Of a stretch of 64,000 bases of DNA, positions 43,448 to 52,700 are shown in pieces (position 1 is the stretch's first letter; each line of letters opens with the position of its first letter). The stretch is from JAJRZL01 sp964557855 (GTDB lineage: Bacteria > Zixibacteria > MSB-5A5 > GN15 > FEB-12): assembly GCA_964557855.1 (NCBI GenBank), contig CAZLBP010000013.1:32765-96764 (forward strand), written 5' to 3'. The position numbers were made by a program, and so were the translations under genes. The notes beneath the pieces were generated by a model. That model was given only the letters and a program-made list of their open reading frames with translations, made no database searches and was not told where the DNA came from.

Positions 43448-45145
43448 TTGGCTCTTACACTGTTGCTATTAGTGATGTTGCTGGATAACGGGAGGAGAGA
43501 TATTGTCGTCAATGCGCCAGCCGCAGCGGCTCTGGCCGTTATATTGCTGATATCATTACCCACGTTTGTCCAAAGCGATACATCTCTCGCACCGCTCTTT
43601 GATGACCTGGGCGGCCATCAACATCCAATAACAACCGGCAATCCGAAAGCCCAAGAGTATTTCAGCCAGGGCTTGATTCTGCATTACGGCTTCAACCACG
43701 CTGAGGCGGTGCGCTCGTTTCGAGAAGCGCAACGTCTTGACCCGGATTGTGCGATGGCATTTTGGGGTGAAGCGCTGTCGCTGGGACCGCATATTAATGC
43801 CGGTATGTCTCGTGCGGCCGTGCAGCTTGCCTGGAACGCCATACGGGCGGCACAAGCAAAGGCATCGGGGGCTACTCCCAAGGAACAGGCCTATATTGGC
43901 GCCCTCGCGAAGCGGTATAACGAGTCACCGTCCGCCAATCGCAGCCGTCTCGACCAGGCGTATGCCGACGTAATGCGCGAGGTGGCGCAGGAATACCGGG
44001 ATGATGCAGATGCGCAGGCGTTGTTCGCCGAGGCGCTGATGATCACGACGGCCTGGGATTACTGGCTGCCGGACGGTTCGCCGAAGGAAATCACCGAGGA
44101 GATTACGTCGGTTCTCGAAACATCTATGGCAACGCAGCCCGAACACCCCGGGACGAATCACTTCTATATTCATACGGTTGAAACACGTCATCCGGAGCGC
44201 GGGGTGAAGGCGGCCGACCGAATGCGCGACCTGGTCCCGCAAGCCGGGCACCTGCAGCACATGCCCTCGCATATCTACATTCAAATCGGCAGATATGCGG
44301 ACGCAACCCTGGCCAATCAGAAGGCCGTGGCTGCTGACAATGTGTATCTCGAGCGTCACGGCGCCCACGGGATGTACCGCATATCCTACATGCCGCACAA
44401 TGCCATTTACCTCTGTTTCACGACAACGATGGAAGGTAACAGCACCGGGGCGCTGCAAGCGGCCGAAACGACGCGCGATCTGATTCTCGAAGATCAGCTT
44501 TATCAGCCCGGGTACGGCTCATTGACTCAGGGGTATGCGTTGCGCTACGTGGCTATGGCCCGGTTCGGTAAATGGAAGAAACTGTTGCAGGAAACTCCTC
44601 CCCCGGAAGAGCTGCAGTACCCCACTGCGATCTGGCATTACGCTCGTGGTATGGCACTGTTACGGGATGGACAAATGGACTCTTCCAAGTCCGCCCTGAG
44701 GGAACTGAGAGATTTGGCGGGTGAAGAACCGGTGTCCCGCATGGATGCGTGGGGCGCGGCTACGACGCGCACCGTTCTTCAGATAGCGGCCAACATGCTC
44801 GCCGGAGAAATCGCAGCGTCGGAAGGGAACTATGACTTGGCCGAGAATCATCTTCGAGACGCGGTCGAACTGGAGAACGAACTCGGCTATTACGAACCAC
44901 CGGTTTGGTTTGCCCCCGCTCGGCAAACACTCGGCGCCATCCTGTTGGAGGCCAACCAACCCGCTGCAGCGGAAAAGGCCTACCGTCGGGATTTGCAGGA
45001 ATACCCGGAAAACGGCTGGTCTCTCTATGGTTTGCAGCAGGCGCTGCAGGCACAAGGCAAAGAGAGCGAAGCGGAGGAGGTCGGGGCGCGATTTGCGGCG
45101 GCCTGGTCTCGGGCTGATGTGGAATTAACCAGTTCGCGATTTTGA
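43448..45145 (+). CDS. Exported TPR-repeat protein
   Basis: About 540-565 residues. The start is unsure: TTG at 43448 has no ribosome site, while a good GGGAGGAG lies at 43490, just before a signal-peptide-like ALAVILLISLPTFVQS with only ATT or GTC codons in frame. The mature part has TPR-like helix pairs (AQEYFSQGLILHYGFNHAEAV, DPDCAMAFWGEALSLGP) and the motif HMPSHIYIQIGRYADA, seen in a family of tetratricopeptide proteins of unknown role. TPRs near the C-terminus (AGEIAASEGNYDLAENHL). It precedes the ABC importer genes by 200 bases. Confidence 0.85.
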   Translation: MALTLLLLVMLLDNGRRDIVVNAPAAAALAVILLISLPTFVQSDTSLAPLFDDLGGHQHPITTGNPKAQEYFSQGLILHYGFNHAEAVRSFREAQRLDPDCAMAFWGEALSLGPHINAGMSRAAVQLAWNAIRAAQAKASGATPKEQAYIGALAKRYNESPSANRSRLDQAYADVMREVAQEYRDDADAQALFAEALMITTAWDYWLPDGSPKEITEEITSVLETSMATQPEHPGTNHFYIHTVETRHPERGVKAADRMRDLVPQAGHLQHMPSHIYIQIGRYADATLANQKAVAADNVYLERHGAHGMYRISYMPHNAIYLCFTTTMEGNSTGALQAAETTRDLILEDQLYQPGYGSLTQGYALRYVAMARFGKWKKLLQETPPPEELQYPTAIWHYARGMALLRDGQMDSSKSALRELRDLAGEEPVSRMDAWGAATTRTVLQIAANMLAGEIAASEGNYDLAENHLRDAVELENELGYYEPPVWFAPARQTLGAILLEANQPAAAEKAYRRDLQEYPENGWSLYGLQQALQAQGKESEAEEVGARFAAAWSRADVELTSSRF

Positions 45146-45355
45146 GGACGGTTTCGCTGAGGAGTCACTGACTTCATTATACACGCTGATTCATGCACAA
45201 TTGATTATGGACCTACATTCAGGGTACATGCTGCAAGGTGGCAGCGGAACGGCTTGCTTCACTTCCCGAACCTTCGTACCTATACGGGTAACCATGAAAG
45301 CTGACTAACCCGAGCGAGATAGCGACGGAATGAGCGACAAGGATACTTGAGACAC

Positions 45356-46498
45356 ATGGCACACATCAGATTAGACAATCTCACGAAGCGTTTTAATGAC
45401 GAACCGGTAGTCAACCAGATCAAACTCGATATTGAGGACGGCGAGTTTTTCGTGTTTGTGGGACCGTCGGGATGCGGTAAATCGACGTTGCTGCGTTTAA
45501 TCGCGGGGCTGATCAAGCCGTCCGAAGGGGACATCAAGTTCGATGACAAGTCGGTCGGTCGACTGGAAGCTCGTGATCGCAACGTGGCCATGGTATTTCA
45601 GAATTATGCTTTATACCCGCACAAGAACGTCTACGATAATATCGCGTTCGGGCTGCGGGCGAGGAACATGGATGAAGAGGAGATTGATAAGCGGGTCAAG
45701 GAAATCGCGGGAATATTGGATGTTAAGCGGTATCTTGATCGGTGGCCAAAAGAGCTCTCGGGTGGCGAACGGCAGCGCGTGGCTATCGGCCGGGCGGTGG
45801 TGCGTGACCCGACGGTGTACTTGCTGGATGAGCCGCTATCCAATCTCGATGCGCGCCTTCGCATAGAAATGCGCGGCGAACTGGCTCGGCTTCACAAGCG
45901 GGTGGAGACAACTTTTGTTTATGTCACTCATGATCAAACTGAGGCTATGACGCTGGGGCAGCGTATCGCCGTAATGCGGAAAGGCGTCTTGGAGCAAGTC
46001 GATACGCCCGAGAACCTGTACGAGTATCCGGTCAACCAGTTCGTGGCGGAGTTCATCGGCTCGCCGCCGATGAATATCGTTGAGGGGAAGTACGCGGTCC
46101 GTGACGATGGCCGACGAGTCGGCATAGCACACGGGGATAATTTCCTGCCACTCAGCGGAGACGAATCGAAGCAACTTGAACTAAAGGACGACGAGGACGT
46201 TCGCATGGGCGTTCGTCCGGAGGCGATTACCGTCAATTCGAACTCCGAGGGCGCGATGGAAGTCGAAATCATTCGGATGGAGCCGATCGGCCATGAGGGG
46301 TTCGTCTATTTTAACCTGTTTGACACCGAGGTTACGGCGCGGGTGAATAACTGGCAGGAACTGAAGGGACAGAAGAAGGCGACAATCGATATTGGAGCAG
46401 ATGATATCTATTTGTTTTCGCCGGAGAACGAGACCTGTCTGTGGGCGAAGGGGAAGAAGAACGGCAAGGACAAAGAACGGCAAAATGAAGAGGAATAG
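45356..46498 (+). CDS. ABC transporter ATP-binding protein (MsmK/UgpC/MalK type)
   Basis: 380 residues from the ATG at 45356, the homologous N-terminus MAHIRLDNLTKRF; a TTG nine bases earlier is possible. Walker A GPSGCGKST (about 35-43), signature LSGGERQRVAIGRAV, Walker B VYLLDEPLSNLD and the H-loop YVTHDQTEAM are intact. The C-terminal regulatory TOBE-type domain (about 240-370) shows VRPEAITV. It powers the importer encoded by the next three genes. Confidence 0.95.
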   Translation: MAHIRLDNLTKRFNDEPVVNQIKLDIEDGEFFVFVGPSGCGKSTLLRLIAGLIKPSEGDIKFDDKSVGRLEARDRNVAMVFQNYALYPHKNVYDNIAFGLRARNMDEEEIDKRVKEIAGILDVKRYLDRWPKELSGGERQRVAIGRAVVRDPTVYLLDEPLSNLDARLRIEMRGELARLHKRVETTFVYVTHDQTEAMTLGQRIAVMRKGVLEQVDTPENLYEYPVNQFVAEFIGSPPMNIVEGKYAVRDDGRRVGIAHGDNFLPLSGDESKQLELKDDEDVRMGVRPEAITVNSNSEGAMEVEIIRMEPIGHEGFVYFNLFDTEVTARVNNWQELKGQKKATIDIGADDIYLFSPENETCLWAKGKKNGKDKERQNEEE

Positions 46499-46513
46499 GA
46501 GGGAAGGCAAAGA

Positions 46514-47836
46514 ATGATGCGATTACTGTCAAGTAGTAAATTTCGTATTGGCGCCGGGAGTGTTCTGGTTGGACTTTTGCTGTCCGGCTCGATGTTCGTC
46601 GGGTGCGGCGGGGAAAGCGACCAGACCATGATAACGGTGATCAACCAGTCACGGTGGGCGAAGAATATGGATGATGCCGTGGAGAAGTGGAACCAGGAAC
46701 ATCCGAAACAGCAGGTCAAACTCAATCAGCTGGTCATCGGTTATCCGCAGCTCAAGAATAAGCTTATGACGGCGGCCGGGGCCGGTCGGCCGCCGGATAT
46801 TTCGTTGATTGACTATGTCTGGCTGGCGTCGTTTGCTGAGACGGGTCACCTGGCGCCGCTCGATTCGCTTGATCCGGACTGGTTTACCAGTGATTACCAG
46901 AATGATTTTTTCCAGGTGTTTCAGGACGGAGAAATCCTCGATGGGCACTTGTGGGGTGTGCGCACACAGACAGATATGGCGCTTTTGTGGTATCGCAAGG
47001 ACTGGCTGGCCCGGGAAAATCTCGAAGCGCCCCGGACATGGGATGAGCTGGTCGCGGTCGGTAAACATTTCAAGAAGCCTGACGTTCGGAAGAAGTACGG
47101 CATCAGTGAATATCCGCTGGCCATGCCTTTGGGGCGCAAAGCGCAGGAGACGCTGGTATATCAGTTGCTGCCGTTGTTCTGGTCGAACGGCGGGGGTGTT
47201 TTCCAAAACGACACGCTCATTTTGAATTCCGAGAACAATATCGAGACCCTTGACTTTATTCACAAGCTGGTCGAGGAACATCAACTGGTTTCCTCGGAGG
47301 CGATTTCATTCGAATGGAACCGGGCGGCGCAGTTGTTCGGCACGGATAAGGCAGTGTTGGCGTTCGGCGGCAGCTATGAAAAACGGATGATTCAGGAGAT
47401 ATCCGGTTGGACCGACGAGGAGTTCATGAATAAGGTGGGGTTCGCTTTGATTCCGGCCGGACCGCAGGGGGAGCAATCGACCACTGCCGGCGGCATGTGT
47501 TATGTCATATATGACGATTCCGAGAACAAGCAATTGGCGATGGAGATTTTGAAACTGGCCGTGAGTCCGGAGACTCAGAAAGATTTTCTCCTCGAGACAT
47601 ATCAGCACCCGCCGAGAATATCAGTGGCCGAAGAGATCGGGGAAGACGAGTATCCTTTTCTGGCGCAGACAACCGAGTACTTGTACGAGGCTCAGGCGCG
47701 ACCGAGCTTTCCACAATATTCGCAGTTGTCTGATTTCTTGCAAGAAATGATCGAGACGGCGGCTCGCGGCAGCGCCACGCCGACTGCGGCGGTTGAGAAG
47801 GCCACTCAAGAAATTCGAGACTTGATGAAGGAATAA
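46514..47836 (+). CDS. ABC transporter solute-binding lipoprotein
   Basis: 440 residues with AGGAGG before the ATG. The signal peptide ends in a lipobox-like SMFVGCGGE (Cys at about 33). The rest is a family-1 extracellular sugar-binding protein (ITVINQSRWAKNMDDAVEKW..., GRPPDISLIDYVWLASFAETGHLAPLD, TWDELVAVGKHFKKP). The ligand cannot be read. It sits between the ATPase and permease genes. Confidence 0.93.
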   Translation: MMRLLSSSKFRIGAGSVLVGLLLSGSMFVGCGGESDQTMITVINQSRWAKNMDDAVEKWNQEHPKQQVKLNQLVIGYPQLKNKLMTAAGAGRPPDISLIDYVWLASFAETGHLAPLDSLDPDWFTSDYQNDFFQVFQDGEILDGHLWGVRTQTDMALLWYRKDWLARENLEAPRTWDELVAVGKHFKKPDVRKKYGISEYPLAMPLGRKAQETLVYQLLPLFWSNGGGVFQNDTLILNSENNIETLDFIHKLVEEHQLVSSEAISFEWNRAAQLFGTDKAVLAFGGSYEKRMIQEISGWTDEEFMNKVGFALIPAGPQGEQSTTAGGMCYVIYDDSENKQLAMEILKLAVSPETQKDFLLETYQHPPRISVAEEIGEDEYPFLAQTTEYLYEAQARPSFPQYSQLSDFLQEMIETAARGSATPTAAVEKATQEIRDLMKE

Positions 47837-47875
47837 CGAGATACCGATGGCTCAGAGCTGAGTCGCTTACCAGTC

Positions 47876-48736
47876 GTGAAGAAGTACTTATACCTCCTGC
47901 CGGCCCTGCTCCTTTTGGGGACGTTTGCCGTGTATCCGGTGATCCAGGCGCTCTGGATGAGTTTCACCGACATGACTTTGCTCGAGGCGGGATTCAACTG
48001 GGTGGGAACGGAAAACTTCGCGCGCCTGTTTGCGGATCCGGTTTTCTACTGGTCACTGAAGGCGACGGTGTTCTTTGTCGGCGGCAGTGTCCTGCTGCAG
48101 TATCTCATGGGGATGATCGGGGCGCTGATACTCAACAGCGCCCGTGTTCGCGGCGTGCGGTATATCCGCAGTGCGGTGATTTTGCCGTTCGCCTTTTCGG
48201 AGCTAGTAGTCGGTATTCTTTGGACGCGGATACTGGACTCTGAGTTCGGTATCGCCAACGTCATTGTCGGACTCCTGGGGTTCGAGCCGCAGACGTGGCT
48301 CCTGGACTGGGCCATGCCGGCCGCGATAGTGGCCAATGTCTGGTGGGGAACGTCGTTCAGCCTGTTGCTCTTTGAGGCGGCTCTGAAAAGTATCCCCGGC
48401 GAATATTACGAAGCGGGCCGCGTCGACGGTGGCAGCACACTGTATCTGTTCCGGCATATCACGCTGCCGTCGCTCAAGTACGTGACGTTTCTCGATTTGG
48501 TTTATATCACGCTTTTCACGATCAATACGTTCGGCATCGTCTTCGTCCTGACGTTCGGCGGTCCGGCCCACGAGACCGAGGTGCTGGGGCTGTTCATGTG
48601 GAAACAGGCCTTCCGTGACTACGATCTGGGATACGGCTCGGCCATATCCGTGGTGTTGTTTGCGATCAATATTGTTCTGACGGTCGGCTATCTGCGCCTG
48701 TTTGGTCGGCACGTGCTGGTGGAGGAGTGGTATTAG
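47876..48736 (+). CDS. ABC sugar permease, MalF/UgpA type
   Basis: 286 residues starting at GTG, with six membrane helices. The EAA loop that contacts the ATPase is LKSIPGEYYEAGRVDGGSTL (about 176-195) followed by FRHITLPSLK. There is no clear ribosome site 40 bases after the binding-protein stop, so translation may depend on re-initiation. Confidence 0.93.
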   Translation: MKKYLYLLPALLLLGTFAVYPVIQALWMSFTDMTLLEAGFNWVGTENFARLFADPVFYWSLKATVFFVGGSVLLQYLMGMIGALILNSARVRGVRYIRSAVILPFAFSELVVGILWTRILDSEFGIANVIVGLLGFEPQTWLLDWAMPAAIVANVWWGTSFSLLLFEAALKSIPGEYYEAGRVDGGSTLYLFRHITLPSLKYVTFLDLVYITLFTINTFGIVFVLTFGGPAHETEVLGLFMWKQAFRDYDLGYGSAISVVLFAINIVLTVGYLRLFGRHVLVEEWY

Positions 48737-48737
48737 C

Positions 48738-49565
48738 ATGGATCGCAAAGCCGGGATTCTCTATACGATTCCGCTGGTGTTGTTCACGGCGTACGCCGTG
48801 ATGCCGATTATCTGGCTGATCCTCGTGTCGTTTCGTCCTGCCGAATACCTGTACACGTTCCCGCCGCCGCTCTGGGTAGAGCTGACTATCAAACACTTCA
48901 TCTTTGCCATACAGGATTTGGGAATTCTCAAATCGATCGGTAACAGTCTGATTATCGCGGGCGTGTCGCTGGCAGTCAACTTCATTGTCGGCATACCGGC
49001 CGCCTACGCCCTGGGCAAACTCCGGCTGCGGTTCACCGCCCCCATCATGCTGGCCGTGCTCGCGACACAGATGATTCCGGGGATGGCGGCGCTGGTGCCT
49101 TTGTTTCAGATTACGAAGTATCTGGGGCTGATCGATACTCGCATCGGGGTGGCGCTCATTTTGGCGGCCCGGACGAGTCCGTTGACGATCTGGATTCTTA
49201 AGGGCTTTTTCGAACGGATACCCCAGGACGTAATCGAGTCGGCGCAGGTCGACGGTCTGCGTCCCGTTCAAATCATGTACAAGATTATCCTGCCTCTGGC
49301 CTGGCCGGGGATAATTGCCTCGGGGCTGTTCGTGTTCATGTTTTCCTGGATCGAGTTTCTCGTGCCGTTGACATTAATGTTCGAGCCGGCCAAGATGCCG
49401 TTCACGGTGGCGCTGTATCAGGTAGTGGGTGATCCGCTTTCGGGTACGAACTATGGTGTGCTGTTCGCGGCTTCGCTACTGGGTTCGTTGCCGGTGATTG
49501 TGCTGTTCCTGCTCTTTCAGAGGTATTTCGTGCACGGGTTGACAGCCGGGGCGGTGAAGGGATAG
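48738..49565 (+). CDS. ABC sugar permease, MalG/UgpE type
   Basis: 275 residues from the ATG at 48738, with GGAGGAG ten bases upstream and inside the preceding gene's end. Six membrane helices; the EAA loop is FFERIPQDVIESAQVDGLRP (about 157-176) followed by KIILPLAWPGI. It completes the four-gene importer; no sugar-degrading enzyme lies next to it. Confidence 0.94.
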   Translation: MDRKAGILYTIPLVLFTAYAVMPIIWLILVSFRPAEYLYTFPPPLWVELTIKHFIFAIQDLGILKSIGNSLIIAGVSLAVNFIVGIPAAYALGKLRLRFTAPIMLAVLATQMIPGMAALVPLFQITKYLGLIDTRIGVALILAARTSPLTIWILKGFFERIPQDVIESAQVDGLRPVQIMYKIILPLAWPGIIASGLFVFMFSWIEFLVPLTLMFEPAKMPFTVALYQVVGDPLSGTNYGVLFAASLLGSLPVIVLFLLFQRYFVHGLTAGAVKG

Positions 49566-49740
49566 GGATTTGGAGCCGGAAGTTTGCCACTGTTACGACC
49601 GTGCGTACCAGGGCCAACATAATTATCTCTTCTTCCGGGCCATCGAACAAGCGCCATGCTCCGACTCCGCCCACCATGACTGAGTTCCAACTCGGCATGA
49701 CTGGTATCCAGCGCGTCCGGCCTTCAAGAATTCGGTGCGG

Positions 49741-52700
49741 CTACTCACACACCGGGTCGGGGCCGCCGCGGAAGAGATAGTCAACGACGTACGTCAAATC
49801 CAGCACGTTGATATCGCCATCGTTGTTGATATCGGCTCCATCCAGGCGGGGCGGGGCCGGTCCGCCGCGAAACAAGTAGTCTACATAAACGGACAGATCC
49901 AGTATATTAACGTCATTATCCAGATTGAGGTCGCCACAGAGGAACGGTATTCCCCAGGCCACGGACAGCTTGACCGGTACAACAGCCGAGTCACTGGACA
50001 GCAACGGATTGCCGGACGACACGACGAGGTTGGCGTGATAGTCGGCACTATCAAGATCCACGGCCGATATCATAAGCTGCAACGTGTCGGATTCGCCCGG
50101 TCCAAGCGTACCCGAATCGACGGGCATGGTCAGCCAGCCCCGGGTTCTGACAAACTGAATCGCGAGCGAATCATGGAGATACTCGTTGTTGAATACCACG
50201 TTGACGCCCTTCAAGCCATCATCATCTTCGAGCCCAACCGTGCAGTCCGTTGTCTCGAATCCGGAGTCGATGGACAGATATTGATAGGTAATTGTACCAT
50301 CTAGTTCCAGGATCACCTGCGCGTTGATTACGTCGCCGGGCCCACCGCCGTATTCCGGGTAATTGACGAACTGGATAATCACCTTATTGGAGGACGTTAC
50401 GTAATAGACAGCGCCGTCGGGGTTATTTACATTGTCGATATCCAGGTCCTTCCAGCACCAGGCCAGTAAGCCATCAGGGGCCCCGCGTGACGGGAGCAAT
50501 TGATTGTCAAATGACTCCAGATTATAAGATGACCCCAGGCCGATCAAACCGTTAGATCCCACTCGAAGAAGAGTAGCAGTCTTGTCATAATACGGCAAGT
50601 ACATACCCAGAGAGTAGGCATTGGAAAAGTTGTCGTCGGCTAGACCGGCGATGGGTGTCCCGGATCCCTGGATATCAATCCAGTCGAACGTGGGACCATC
50701 AGGATCATCGGAGTCACGCCAGACGTATATGGCGCCGGGACCGGAGCCGGAAGTGCGGTGTACCGGTGGTCCCACACGAGTATCGGGCTCGCCTTTGAAA
50801 GCAGAGCTCAGTGCCCGGTCCGAATACCCCAGCTTGCCGGCCTGGAAAACGATACCCAGGTACTCAACATGCGACCGGTAGTTTACTCCGCTTCCGCCCG
50901 TGTTGGCGACAATCAATTGCGCGGTGGAGGAATCGCCCCTGTCCAATGACACGTGGATGGTGTCTTCGGATACAGAGAAGAAAGGAAGTTGAGTTGTTAT
51001 GGAAAGATCATCCACCCACCAGTCGTCATAGCTGTAACCGGAGCCGTTGGAAGTTATGCGGAACTGGAACCTGTCATGCAAGGCATCCGGCGGCAAGGGC
51101 AAAGCAACGACTTCGAATGATGCCATGGGCGGATCGCCGCCGAGGTGTTCGTTCAAGAGACGCCACTGACCGGCGGTATCGGTGTATTCGAATCGAAGGT
51201 TTTCGCCCACCTCCGGGTTATCGTAACCACCTCCGCGCTGGTAATAGTATGAGAAAAAGACCTCGGCATACGCGGAGAGATCGAAGAAGTCGAATATGAC
51301 CGTATCATAAGCACCGTCCATGTTGAGACAGTCCGGGTACGAAGGTGCGGCGGGATTGCCGTTGAGGAGGACGCCGCGGTTGTACAGCCAGAAATCGCTG
51401 TACTCCGAGAATGTCTCCAGAAGTGGAATGGCCGTCGGGATTACGCCCGAGCGCGAGGGAATGTTAGTGTGCCTCTTTTCGGATGGATCGCGACTGGAGT
51501 ATATATCTAACATAGTGTAGGTGAAATAAGGTTCCGATGTGTCCGGTGTGATGGCCACTTTCACCATGATGTTTACCGAGTCGTTCTGATCGATATAGTC
51601 GGTTACGACAATCTGCTCGGCGCCTGTAGAATCCCAAAACGTCGCGTTCCAATCTCCATTGACGTGGATACCGCCATAGCGGTCATTCGAGCTGCCCTTA
51701 TTAACAACCGTGACAATCGATCGTATGGTATCGCCGGCCAGACCCAGGCCGACCTGGGTTCGCGGAATGATTTGGAAGTGGCGTTCCGGATAGAATCCGA
51801 TTTCGAAGTCGTCTATTCCCCAGCCGTGGGACTCGAATGTCGGCTGAGCGGCGGAAGTGAACCTGATTTGAAAGGCGTCGTGATTGGCCGTGCGGGGAAG
51901 AACGGTTTCTCGCAACAGGAAATCGCTTTGGTAGTACGGTTCTCCGCCGATTTCAGTGTAGATGTTGACCCAGAGATGATTGGAGTCAAGGAAATCGACT
52001 TTGAACGTATCGGACTCGGCCGGCATCCGTCGTTGCAAGTAGAAGCGCAGCAACACGGAATCGGTGCCCGAGAAATCGAGCGGCTGCGATTTGAGTGTGT
52101 CACCGCCGAAATCGCTGTCGTCGAAGAACATGTATCTGGACGGTGAGGGTATTGCAAAGCCGCCGGTGGCGACTGTGTGACACTCGAATACCTGCAACCA
52201 GATGGTGGAGTCAACATTGGAAAACTCATCGGCTAACGGCGGCGATAGAACGGCCGCGCTTACGGTCGTGACAACACGAGCCGTTGAAACTTGAGTGGTG
52301 TCGCTGCGAGATCTGGCTGTGAGTAACGCTTCATCGACCGTCCCGATCGGTAGAGACGGCACTTCTATTTCAATCGTGATTTTCACCGAATCCCCCGGTT
52401 GGATTTGCGGGGTACTGGAGATCGGCAGCAGGCCGAGTGAGTCATAGATGGCGCCGCTCCAACCGGCTGTCAGACTCAGGTCAAACGTATCGGCAAGAAG
52501 ACCTTCGTTGACAACCCAGAGTGGGAACTGGAGGAGGCTGCCGTCCGGATGGGCAGCCTCGACGTCTGGCGGCCACATTCTTACACCGTGGGAGGTAATG
52601 TTAAACGAAAACGTGTCGGTAACGTCGCTGTTGCCGGCCGTATTAGCGGCCGATATCCAGTAGTCAACGGAGGTCAGCGGGGGTTGGGCCGGGATGTAGC

